10,881 nt of DNA from Fidelibacterota bacterium TMED108. Lineage in GTDB: Bacteria > Fidelibacterota > Marinisomatia > Marinisomatales > TCS55. The notes under the pieces were generated by a model. It had not been told where the DNA came from. It saw only the letters and a list, made by a program, of their open reading frames with translations, and made no database searches. The translations under genes and the position numbers were made by a program. Of this stretch, positions 1 to 6,329 are shown in pieces (positions within the stretch are counted from its first letter, which is position 1; each line of letters begins with the position of its first letter). The DNA is taken from the NCBI GenBank assembly GCA_002172545.1, contig NHFJ01000024.1, positions 29,177 through 40,057 on the forward strand. The letters run 5' to 3'.

Positions 1-588
1 ACAGAAGTAAACACTAATGGAAAATTTGAAATTGAATTAAGAATTGGCGTTGGAAAAGGATACGTTCCTTCCGAAGAGAATGAGTTACCCAATGCTCCAA
101 TTGGTACCTTAGCTATGGATAGCATATTCAACCCTGTTACGAAAGTAACCTATAACGTACAGCCTGTTCCTGGCGCGAAAGATCCAATTGAAATACTTTC
201 AGTTGAAGTTGAAACTGATGGATCAGTCACTCCTCAGGACGCTATAAGTTATTCAGCAACAGTTCTTATGGATCATTTAAGGCTGGTTGAAGCTATCGCA
301 AAACCTGAAGTTCTAGAGGTTACTGAGAAAATTAGTGAAGAAATTATCAAAGTAAGAAATCTTCTCAATTTGACGATAGATGAAATGGAACTATCTGTAA
401 GAAGCCATAATTGTTTGCAAGCCGCAGGCATAAAGCATATCTATGAACTTGTTAGCAAAGAAGAGAGCGAAATGCTGAAATATAAAAATTTTGGCAGAAA
501 ATCTCTCACTGAGCTAGTTGAAAAACTTGATGATATGGGGATTAGTTTTGGTATGGATGTAGATAAATACTTAAAACTTGAAGTCTAA
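1..588 (+). CDS. rpoA: DNA-directed RNA polymerase subunit alpha, 3' part
   Basis: This is the C-terminal 195 residues of RNA polymerase alpha. The frame is open from base 1, so the 5' end lies outside the window. The first part is the end of the N-terminal assembly/dimerisation domain (IGTLAMDSIFNPVTKVTYNV is characteristic). A linker follows, and then the alpha C-terminal domain, which binds UP-element DNA and activators. In that domain the VRSHNCL motif (arginine codon at 400-402, equivalent to E. coli R265) and NFGRKSLTEL are intact. The tail ISFGMDVDKYLKLEV resembles alpha subunits of the Bacteroidota and relatives. The gene is followed 5 bp later by rplQ, the usual end of the alpha operon. 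Identification is certain apart from the missing N terminus. Confidence 0.97.
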   Translation, partial: TEVNTNGKFEIELRIGVGKGYVPSEENELPNAPIGTLAMDSIFNPVTKVTYNVQPVPGAKDPIEILSVEVETDGSVTPQDAISYSATVLMDHLRLVEAIAKPEVLEVTEKISEEIIKVRNLLNLTIDEMELSVRSHNCLQAAGIKHIYELVSKEESEMLKYKNFGRKSLTELVEKLDDMGISFGMDVDKYLKLEV

Positions 589-593
589 GAAGT

Positions 594-989
594 ATGAGGC
601 ACCAAAAAAAAGGTAGAAAGCTTGGAGTAAATCCACCGCACAGGAAAGCTATGCTTCGCAATCTTGCATCAAACCTTATAAAGCATAAGCGAATCCAAAC
701 TACAGACTCTAGAGCTAAAGAGCTTCGTACTTTCATAGAGCCATTGCTAACAAAAGCTAAAAAAGCTGATTTAAACTCAATAAGGCAGATATTAAAAAAA
801 TTACCCTTCAAGGATGATGTGCATACACTGGTTCATGAAATTGCGCCTCAATTTGCCGATCGAGATGGCGGTTATACTCGCATAATAAAACGAGGATTTA
901 GGGATAATGATAGAGCATCTGTTTCTATCATAGAGTTTGTAGAGTATTCTTCAGTCGATGAAGCTGAAGCAGTTGAATCTGAAAAGTAA
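594..989 (+). CDS. rplQ: 50S ribosomal protein L17
   Basis: Large-subunit ribosomal protein L17, 131 residues, of the bL17 family. The N-terminal MRH-KK-RKLG, the HRKAMLRNLASNLIKHKRIQTT block and the C-terminal GGYTRIIKRGFRDNDRASVSIIEFVE block are the diagnostic parts. They cover the whole family length, and an acidic tail (about residues 118-131) extends beyond the compact core. The ATG start lies 5 bp after the rpoA stop, with a purine-rich AAGAAGT just upstream, so the gene is co-transcribed and probably translationally coupled to rpoA. Its stop at 987-989 is only 2 bp before the next start, and a terminator hairpin follows about 35 bases downstream, inside that next gene. Confidence 0.97.
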   Translation: MRHQKKGRKLGVNPPHRKAMLRNLASNLIKHKRIQTTDSRAKELRTFIEPLLTKAKKADLNSIRQILKKLPFKDDVHTLVHEIAPQFADRDGGYTRIIKRGFRDNDRASVSIIEFVEYSSVDEAEAVESEK

Positions 990-991
990 AT

Positions 992-2152
992 TTGATTAGC
1001 AAATTCTTTTCTTCTTTATCTTTAAAGGCAATATTTATTATTGCCTTTCTTTTTATATTTTCATCCTCACTGTATTCCCAAAGTTCAATTTTTAAAGATC
1101 GTTATTTATGGGTAGTTAGAACTTCAATGGTTTCTAAAAAAAGCATAGATGAAATGATACAGTTTGCGGTTCTTAATCGATTTAATAATATTGTTATTCA
1201 GGTTCGCGGTAGAGGAGATGCTTTTTATAATTCAAAGTTTGTTCCTAAATCGTCTTTAATTAAAGATTTGGATTTTGACCCGCTTGCATATGTGTTACCT
1301 GCGGCAAAGGAAAAAGGTTTAAAGGTACATGTTTGGTTGAATACATATCTTTTGTGGTCATCTAGCGTTAAGCCAATTCAAAATGAGCATTTAGCCAATA
1401 CTAAGATTGAGTGGATAGATCACAATCAGTTGCAGAATAAATCACTTAAAGAGCTTTTAATTGATAATAAAAATAGAAAAAATGGATTTGAGGGTATATA
1501 TTTATCTCCTGGGCATCCCAATGTAAATAAATATCTCCTTAAGGTCTTTAAAGAGCTTGTTGATGAATATGATATTGATGGTATCCACCTTGACTATATA
1601 AGGCTTCATGATCAGGGGTATGGAAAAAATCCCTATGCTATTGCAAACTTTAGAAAGTATAATAATTCTAATAACCAAATTGATGCATTATCTTTAGATC
1701 AGTATTCTAGTCAAGAATGGAATGATTTTCTTCGTAAATCTATCACAGAGCTAGTCAGCGATACCAAAGACATGATAATGCTATCTAATTCCAGAATAGA
1801 GCTTTCAGCTGCTGTTAAACCAAGCCTTTACGAAGCCAGAGAAAGATTTTCGCAAGAATGGGATGTATGGTTAGTTGCAGGCTATCTAGATAAAGCATTT
1901 GTTATGAACTACGCAGCTGACTTAAAAATATTCGCTGCAAATATTGATATAATGTATGACAACTTACCTAAAAAATATAGAGATAGAGTCGTTGTTGGTA
2001 TCGCGACTTATAATCAATCTGCAGAAGAAGCTCTGACAAAAGTAAAGTATGCAAAAGTAACTCGATTTTCATCCGTAGCCTTCTTTTCATATAATTCACT
2101 TGCGCAAAGCAAAGCTTATTTTCAAACGATCAAAAACTATATTTATAAATAG
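992..2152 (+). CDS. secreted GHL10 / DUF187 family glycosidase-like protein
   Basis: A 386-residue exported protein of the glycosyl-hydrolase-like 10 (DUF187) family, a TIM-barrel family that includes Bacillus YngK and the E. coli divisome-associated peptidoglycan glycosidase DigH (YddW). Visible features are a basic N terminus and a hydrophobic signal segment (about residues 10-28, likely cut after SLYSQ). The family opening strand follows (RYLWVVRT, 37-44), then NNIVIQVRGRGDAFYNS (65-81), AKEKGLKVHVWLNTY (105-119), and the catalytic-type strand DIDGIHLDYIRL (194-205) with D201 as a candidate acid. The TTG at 992 is the only ATG/GTG/TTG codon that retains the signal peptide; the frame has a stop at 980-982, and the first ATG (1127) would remove the signal and the first barrel strand. 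A role in peptidoglycan or other glycan cleavage is an inference from the family; the substrate is unknown. It sits 2 bp behind rplQ, so translational coupling is likely. Confidence 0.85.
   Translation: MISKFFSSLSLKAIFIIAFLFIFSSSLYSQSSIFKDRYLWVVRTSMVSKKSIDEMIQFAVLNRFNNIVIQVRGRGDAFYNSKFVPKSSLIKDLDFDPLAYVLPAAKEKGLKVHVWLNTYLLWSSSVKPIQNEHLANTKIEWIDHNQLQNKSLKELLIDNKNRKNGFEGIYLSPGHPNVNKYLLKVFKELVDEYDIDGIHLDYIRLHDQGYGKNPYAIANFRKYNNSNNQIDALSLDQYSSQEWNDFLRKSITELVSDTKDMIMLSNSRIELSAAVKPSLYEARERFSQEWDVWLVAGYLDKAFVMNYAADLKIFAANIDIMYDNLPKKYRDRVVVGIATYNQSAEEALTKVKYAKVTRFSSVAFFSYNSLAQSKAYFQTIKNYIYK
1024..1054 (+). terminator. intrinsic terminator of the rpoA-rplQ transcript, inside the next gene
   Basis: A perfect 10-bp stem, AAAGGCAATA (1024-1033) with TATTGCCTTT (1039-1048), encloses a 5-base TTTAT loop and is followed by CTTTTT (1049-1054). 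This is a textbook Rho-independent terminator shape, 35 bases after the rplQ stop. It lies wholly inside the signal-peptide codons of the TTG-started gene at 992. It could therefore act as an attenuator: ribosomes initiating at 992 would cover the hairpin and let transcription continue. The structure is seen directly; the function is inferred. Confidence 0.7.
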
Positions 2153-2158
2153 TTTTTT
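2132..2158 (+). terminator. weak AT-rich terminator-like hairpin at the end of the GHL10 gene
   Basis: AAAAACTAT (2132-2140) pairs with ATAGTTTTT (2149-2157) around an 8-base loop and ends in a run of six T. It overlaps the TAG stop of the preceding gene (2150-2152). The stem has only one G-C pair, so termination would be weak at best. Confidence 0.35.
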
Positions 2159-2206
2159 GGGTAAAATCTGTATACTTTTTAATTTATAAACAGACTTAAG
2201 TATGTA
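2153..2206 (+). promoter_or_regulatory. hut leader region with imperfect dyad
   Basis: This 54-base gap ahead of hutU is the only non-coding DNA before the hut pair, so a hut promoter or operator should lie here or in the end of the preceding gene. An imperfect inverted repeat, AAATCTGT (2164-2171) and ACAGACTT (2190-2197), has 7 of 8 positions matching around an 18-base spacer. TATACTT and TATAAA within it could be -10 elements, but no convincing -35 box is seen. It could bind a repressor such as a HutC-type regulator; no such gene is in the window. Weak evidence. Confidence 0.3.
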
Positions 2207-3859
2207 ATGTCAAAGTATAATATATCATCACCAGTTGGAAGTAAGATTAGTTGTAAGAATTGGCAAATTGAAGCTCCATACAGAATGATTCAGAACAATT
2301 TAGATCCAAATGTTGCAGAAAACCCCGATCAACTTGTTGTGTATGGCGGTAAAGGCAAAGCTGCTCGAGATTGGAGTTCTTATAAAAATATTCTTAAAAC
2401 ACTTCAAAGACTTAATGAAGATGAAACGCTTATTATTCAATCGGGTAAGCCCGTAGGAGTTTTAAGAACACATACTTCATCTCCGCGAGTTTTGATAGCT
2501 AATTCTAATTTAGTACCTGAATGGGCCTCCTGGAGTCATTTTAATGAATTAGACAAAGAAGGCTTGATGATGTATGGTCAGATGACCGCAGGATCTTGGA
2601 TATATATTGGCACACAAGGTATTCTTCAGGGCACTTATGAGACATTTGCTTCAGCTGCAAAAAAACATTACGATTCAGATTTAACTGGAAAAATTGTTGT
2701 AACAGCTGGCCTAGGAGGTATGGGTGGCGCTCAACCTTTAGCTGTTAAGATGAATAACGGCATAGCTCTTTGTATTGAGATTGATCCTTTTCGAATTAAA
2801 AGACGTATTGAAACTAGATATCTAGATGTATCTGTAGAAACACTAGATGAGGCTATTGGCGTAGCTGAAAGGGCCAGATCTGAGAAAAAGGCTATAACTA
2901 TAGGCCTTTTAGGAAATGCTGCTGAAATACTACCAAAAATGATTAAAATCGACTTTGTTCCAGATATGATTACCGATCAAACATCTGCGCACGATGAATT
3001 GGATGGATATATACCAAGTGGTATTTCATTTGAAAAAGCCGAGATTTTTAGAAAATCAGAGCCAGATAAATATGCATCAGAATCTTTCAAATCTATGGTG
3101 ACGCATTGCGAAGCGATCATAGAATTACAAAAGAAGGGTGCAATAGCATTTGATTATGGCAATAATTTAAGAGGTCAAGCAAAAAAAGCTGGACTTAGCA
3201 ATGCATTTGATTTTCCTGGTTTCATCCCAGAATATATACGACCACTATTTTGTGAAGGAAAAGGACCTTTTAGATGGGTTGCGCTATCAGGAGATCCAGA
3301 AGATATTTACAAAACTGACAATGCAGTTCTTGAAATGTTTCCAGATGATTCTGTTTTATCAAATTGGATAAACATGGCTCAAGATCAAATTGAATTTCAA
3401 GGACTACCATCCCGCATATGTTGGCTTGGATATGGTCAAAGAGCGAAGTTTGGACTTAAATTAAATGAAATGGTTGCAAGCGGCGAGTTAAAAGCGCCTA
3501 TAGTAATTGGCAGAGATCATCTTGATTGTGGTTCAGTTGCATCACCTTACAGAGAAACGGAATCAATGAAGGATGGTTCTGATGCGGTAGCGGATTGGCC
3601 ATTGTTAAATGCATTATTAAGCACAGCAAGCGGATCAACGTGGGTTTCAATTCATCAAGGTGGTGGTGTGGGCATGGGCCTTTCAATACACTCAGGCCAG
3701 GTAATTTGTGTTGACGGCAGTAATGAAATGGCCACTAGGGCTCATAGAGTGCTTACAAACGACCCTGCTACCGGTATTATTCGCCATGCTGACGCTGGGT
3801 ATGAAGATGCAATTAGCAACGCTTCAAAGTGGGGTGTTGATATTCCCTCGTTAAAATGA
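2207..3859 (+). CDS. hutU: urocanate hydratase
   Basis: Urocanase (EC 4.2.1.49), the second step of histidine degradation, adds water to urocanate to give 4-imidazolone-5-propanoate, with tightly bound NAD+ acting as electrophile. It is cytosolic. The protein has 550 residues, the normal family length. Clear marks are [13 protein letters not shown] (44-56), [20 protein letters not shown] (126-145), the NAD-binding glycine-rich [18 protein letters not shown] (168-185), and the active-site stretch [12 protein letters not shown] with C405 (equivalent to the catalytic-region Cys410 of the Pseudomonas enzyme). [34 protein letters not shown] and [16 protein letters not shown] follow. All the expected motifs are intact. 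It overlaps hutI by 4 bp (ATGA), a tight two-gene unit. The histidine ammonia-lyase that supplies urocanate is not in the window. Confidence 0.97.
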   Translation: MSKYNISSPVGSKISCKNWQIEAPYRMIQNNLDPNVAENPDQLVVYGGKGKAARDWSSYKNILKTLQRLNEDETLIIQSGKPVGVLRTHTSSPRVLIANSNLVPEWASWSHFNELDKEGLMMYGQMTAGSWIYIGTQGILQGTYETFASAAKKHYDSDLTGKIVVTAGLGGMGGAQPLAVKMNNGIALCIEIDPFRIKRRIETRYLDVSVETLDEAIGVAERARSEKKAITIGLLGNAAEILPKMIKIDFVPDMITDQTSAHDELDGYIPSGISFEKAEIFRKSEPDKYASESFKSMVTHCEAIIELQKKGAIAFDYGNNLRGQAKKAGLSNAFDFPGFIPEYIRPLFCEGKGPFRWVALSGDPEDIYKTDNAVLEMFPDDSVLSNWINMAQDQIEFQGLPSRICWLGYGQRAKFGLKLNEMVASGELKAPIVIGRDHLDCGSVASPYRETESMKDGSDAVADWPLLNALLSTASGSTWVSIHQGGGVGMGLSIHSGQVICVDGSNEMATRAHRVLTNDPATGIIRHADAGYEDAISNASKWGVDIPSLK

Positions 3860-5055
3860 GTCAATCCATAAAACTTGAAAATATTGGATGTTTAGTTGTT
3901 GAAGGCAATGAGGGTTTAGATTGTAAGTATGGCAGCAGTCTTACTATTGAAGATGAATATATTGCGTCAATAGGTTCAGGGAATGCGGATACCGTAATTG
4001 ATTGTAAAGACAAGATGGTCACTTCTGGTTTTGTTGACTCCCACACCCATCTCGTTTTTGATACCCTAAGAATAGAGGAGCACAAACTAAGACTTTCCGG
4101 AGCATCCTATGAAGAGATCGCTAAAAAGGGTGGCGGAATTGTTTCTAGCGTTGAAAGTGTCAGGTCTGCATCACCAAAAAAGCTTTTTGATAAGGGGTAT
4201 GAAAGATTGAATCGTTTTTTATCTATGGGTACAACAACAATAGAAGCAAAGTCTGGCTATGGACTCGATGTTGAATCAGAACTTAAGTCTTTAAAAGTTA
4301 TCAATGAATTATCAGATGCCCATCCTATTAAAATTTTACCCACATTTATGGGTGCGCATGCATTTCCAGTTGAATATAAAAATAAAAAAGATGAATATGT
4401 TTCTTTAATAATCGATAAAATGATTCCAGAAATCAACAACAAAGGTTTAGCTAAATTTATTGATGTTTTTTGTGAAGAGGGGTATTTCAGTGTTGACCAG
4501 TCTAAGCAAATATTGGAGGCGGGAAAGTCTGCTGGCCTTATTCCAAGAATCCATGCGGATGAATTCTATAATTTTGGAGCAAGTTTTTTGGCTGGAGAGG
4601 TGGGGGCTATATCAGCAGATCACTTAATGAAAATTGATGAAAAAGGAATTCAATCCTTAAAAGAAAATAATGTTGTTGCAACACTTCTTCCTGGGACAAC
4701 ATTCTTTTTAAATAAAGATTCATATGCACCCGCTAGAAAACTTATTGATAATAAAATTACAGTTGCATTAGCCACAGACTTTAATCCAGGTAGCTGCCAT
4801 ATACAGTCTATGCCATTTATCCTAACTTTAGCTGTTATGAAGATGCAAATGAGCATTGAAGAAGCATTTTTAGGTGCTACCCTTCATGGTGCACAAGCAA
4901 TTGGCCTTGAGGATGAGATTGGGTCTATAAGGACCGGAAAGAAAGCCGATCTTATTGTTTGGGATATTTCAGATTTATCTGAGATTCCTTACTACGTCTC
5001 TAATCACCCGATTCGTCATGTAATAAAAAATGGTAAATTAGTATTTGGTTCTTGA
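3856..5055 (+). CDS. hutI: imidazolonepropionase
   Basis: Imidazolonepropionase (EC 3.5.2.7), the third step of histidine degradation, opens the ring of the HutU product to give N-formimino-L-glutamate. At 399 residues it is a full-length amidohydrolase-superfamily enzyme. Metal and active-site positions visible are D61-H63-H65 in [18 protein letters not shown]-type AKSGYGLD (131-138), H168 in FMGAHAFP, H233 and E236 in RIHADEF, H256 in SADHL, and D308 in ATDFNPGS (with the family-typical N310-P-G-S). The C-terminal KADLIVWD and a final small beta-domain strand are normal. The ATG start overlaps the hutU stop, which implies translational coupling. Formiminoglutamate would need HutG, HutF or glutamate formiminotransferase, and none is encoded here. 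Confidence 0.97.
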   Translation: MSQSIKLENIGCLVVEGNEGLDCKYGSSLTIEDEYIASIGSGNADTVIDCKDKMVTSGFVDSHTHLVFDTLRIEEHKLRLSGASYEEIAKKGGGIVSSVESVRSASPKKLFDKGYERLNRFLSMGTTTIEAKSGYGLDVESELKSLKVINELSDAHPIKILPTFMGAHAFPVEYKNKKDEYVSLIIDKMIPEINNKGLAKFIDVFCEEGYFSVDQSKQILEAGKSAGLIPRIHADEFYNFGASFLAGEVGAISADHLMKIDEKGIQSLKENNVVATLLPGTTFFLNKDSYAPARKLIDNKITVALATDFNPGSCHIQSMPFILTLAVMKMQMSIEEAFLGATLHGAQAIGLEDEIGSIRTGKKADLIVWDISDLSEIPYYVSNHPIRHVIKNGKLVFGS

Positions 5056-5081
5056 CAGCGAGTTAGCTTGTCTTGTAAAAT
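5052..5081 (+). promoter_or_regulatory. sigma-70-like promoter for the 5116-5830 gene pair
   Basis: A perfect -35 hexamer TTGACA (5052-5057) is followed after 18 bases by TAAAAT (5076-5081, five of six matches to TATAAT). The predicted start of transcription is near 5088, about 28 bases before the ATG at 5116. The -35 box contains the TGA stop of hutI (5053-5055). Housekeeping promoters in Bacteroidota proper differ from this consensus, so if the promoter is real it argues mildly against that phylum. Confidence 0.5.
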
Positions 5082-5087
5082 CAAGCT
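5065..5087. repeat. inverted repeat spanning the -10 region
   Basis: AGCTTG (5065-5070) and CAAGCT (5082-5087) form a perfect 6-bp dyad with an 11-base spacer. GTT before the left arm and AAC after the right arm can extend it with a one-base bulge. It encloses the proposed -10 box at 5076-5081, as an operator would. It could also be a 3' hairpin of the hut transcript, but no T-run follows the right arm (the next bases are CAACTTTAATTAA), so a terminator is less likely. Confidence 0.4.
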
Positions 5088-5115
5088 CAACTTTAATTAA
5101 TATTTGGTAAGAAGA

Positions 5116-5580
5116 ATGTCTGTTAGAAAAATCGTTGCTGTTTCAGCATTAATTATTTTTTCATCACAGTTTGCGTGGGCTAATTATGCGTTTTATCGTC
5201 AAATTGTAAATACATGTAAATTGTACAGGATGCCTGTTGATGAGAAAAAGATGGTATTAACCAAAAATGATGATGGTTCATACCGTTTTTCAATTGAGAT
5301 GAAAGCAAAGCTTCGTAATGACTTTGAAACCCCAATGCTAGTAGCATTTATTTCTGTGGGTCAAGCGATAAGCCACCAAGAAAGCTTTGCCAAGAAAAAA
5401 CAAAATTTTAAACCCGTAATTCCTGCGAATACAGAGGTAACGGTAATTACTTCTATTTCAAGGGAAGGTCTTGTGATATCCGCGAAAGCGTCACCTGATC
5501 AAATTAAAAAGTTAGCCCAAGGTCAAATTGACCCAGCTAGTTTTATGAGATTAATTAAAAATTCAATTCAAACATTATAA
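5116..5580 (+). CDS. exported protein of unknown function
   Basis: A 154-residue protein that I do not recognise. It begins with a good Sec signal peptide: basic SVRK, hydrophobic IVAVSALIIFSS, then a likely signal peptidase I cut after AWA (residue 22), so the mature protein should be periplasmic or secreted. The mature part contains a beta-rich region (about residues 45-115: MVLTKNDDGSYRFSIEMKAK, then TPMLVAFISVGQA, then NTEVTVITSISREGLVISAK) and a C-terminal helical stretch (PDQIKKLAQGQIDPASFMRL). One cysteine (C34) remains after cleavage. The ATG at 5116 is preferred over an in-frame TTG at 5104, which would only add MVRR. It is 13 bp ahead of the DUF350-like gene and probably forms a two-gene unit with it, preceded by its own promoter-like sequence. 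No function is assigned. Confidence 0.75.
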   Translation: MSVRKIVAVSALIIFSSQFAWANYAFYRQIVNTCKLYRMPVDEKKMVLTKNDDGSYRFSIEMKAKLRNDFETPMLVAFISVGQAISHQESFAKKKQNFKPVIPANTEVTVITSISREGLVISAKASPDQIKKLAQGQIDPASFMRLIKNSIQTL

Positions 5581-5582
5581 CA

Positions 5583-5588
5583 AAGGAG
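5583..5588 (+). promoter_or_regulatory. strong Shine-Dalgarno site for the DUF350-like gene
   Basis: AAGGAG lies 5 bases before the ATG at 5594, immediately after the previous stop codon. It is the clearest Shine-Dalgarno sequence in the window, where most genes have only purine-rich or no leader. It fixes the start of this small gene and suggests comparatively high translation. Confidence 0.75.
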
Positions 5589-5593
5589 TAAGA

Positions 5594-5830
5594 ATGTTAG
5601 ATCCAATGAGTTTGGAAGGTATGTTTGCACAGTATGGGCGTTCATTGTTGTGGGCAATAACTGCTGCTGTAGGCTTTGGCTTAGGTGTTGGTATATCTTT
5701 GAAAGTATTTGATTGGCTATCTTCAGATATTGATGAGTGGGAAGAAATCAAGAATGGCAATATGGGTGTTTCTTTAATTTTTGTCTCATTAATTGTGATG
5801 GTTGGGCTTATTGTATATAAAGTCATTTAA
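5594..5830 (+). CDS. small DUF350-like two-helix membrane protein
   Basis: A 78-residue inner-membrane protein. Two hydrophobic helices (about residues 17-39 and 58-77) flank a short acidic loop (SSDIDEWEEIKNGN). The pattern of helix, charged E-E-I-x-N-G-N-x-G-V-S, helix matches one repeat of the DUF350 (PF03994) family, where the consensus is roughly EI-x-x-GN-x-A-V-A before the second helix. Many DUF350 proteins carry two or more copies; this one has a single unit and may work as an oligomer. The first helix is glycine-rich (GFGLGVGIS), as in packed helix assemblies. The function of the family is not established. A strong AAGGAG precedes the start, and a bidirectional terminator follows 16 bp after the stop. 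The exported protein just upstream is the likely partner. Confidence 0.75.
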   Translation: MLDPMSLEGMFAQYGRSLLWAITAAVGFGLGVGISLKVFDWLSSDIDEWEEIKNGNMGVSLIFVSLIVMVGLIVYKVI

Positions 5831-5846
5831 TCAATAGTAGAAAAAT

Positions 5847-5875
5847 AAAAAAAGCCTCTTTATGGGGCTTTTTTT
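5847..5875. terminator. bidirectional intrinsic terminator between convergent genes
   Basis: AAAAAAAGCCTC (5847-5858) pairs with GGGGCTTTTTTT (5864-5875) around a 5-base loop, with one T-G wobble. The A-run on one side and T-run on the other make it work as a terminator on both strands. It ends the plus-strand pair (stop at 5830) and the minus-strand operon, whose last stop codon (5874-5876) overlaps the stem. Confidence 0.85.
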
Positions 5876-6329
5876 ATTTCAAGTATTTAACAATTTTCTT
5901 GAGATGTTTTTCATCTACCTGATCAAATTGTCCCTCTTTGCGCCCATCAATATCTAGTACTGCAATTAATTCATTTTCAGAAATAACGGGTATAACAACT
6001 TCTGAAACAGTTTGATCGTCACATGATATATAGCCTGTAAAATTATTTACGTTATCTACAACTATAGATCTTTCTTCTCTCGCAGACTTACCGCAAACAC
6101 CATTAGAAAACTTAATATGGCCACATGGAACTATAGAGCTTTGATAGGGACCAATTTCTAATAATTCTTTGCTAACCACTCTATAGAAGCCGCAGAAAAT
6201 CCATTCAGGGAATTCATTTGAGAGAGTAGACGCGATTATGGACATTTTACCAACTTTACTTATTTTATATCCTTGAAAATAGCGGGATAGATCGCTAATA
6301 ACTTTTTTATATTTTGCACTTTTATCCAT
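5874..6329 (-). CDS. msrC: free methionine-(R)-sulfoxide reductase (GAF domain, fRMsr)
   Basis: A 151-residue single-GAF-domain enzyme of the fRMsr family (E. coli YebR/MsrC). It reduces free L-methionine-(R)-sulfoxide to methionine in the cytosol, normally with thioredoxin as reductant (EC 1.8.4.14). All three redox cysteines of the E. coli enzyme have counterparts: C69 in IVPCGHI, C79 in NGVCGKSA and C103 in GYISCDD. The ligand-pocket region SEVVIPVISENELIAVLDIDGRKEG (E110, D126, D128) is also typical, and the length is normal for the family. The ATG start overlaps the end of the upstream membrane-protein gene by 8 bp, so the two are probably translationally coupled. The gene ends in the bidirectional terminator. 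The role is repair of oxidised methionine; any link with the neighbouring membrane enzyme is not evident. Confidence 0.9.
   Translation of the reverse strand: MDKSAKYKKVISDLSRYFQGYKISKVGKMSIIASTLSNEFPEWIFCGFYRVVSKELLEIGPYQSSIVPCGHIKFSNGVCGKSAREERSIVVDNVNNFTGYISCDDQTVSEVVIPVISENELIAVLDIDGRKEGQFDQVDEKHLKKIVKYLK

Noticed and set aside
542..811. An 89-codon open frame antisense to the rpoA end and rplQ
   Set aside because: It overlaps two certain genes on the other strand and its product resembles nothing.
5065..5087. The dyad after hutI as the hut terminator
   Set aside because: The stem is short with an 11-base loop and no T-run follows it; it fits an operator better.
5575..5826. An 83-codon open frame antisense to the DUF350-like gene
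   Set aside because: The plus-strand gene has a strong Shine-Dalgarno and a family-like pattern; the antisense frame has neither.
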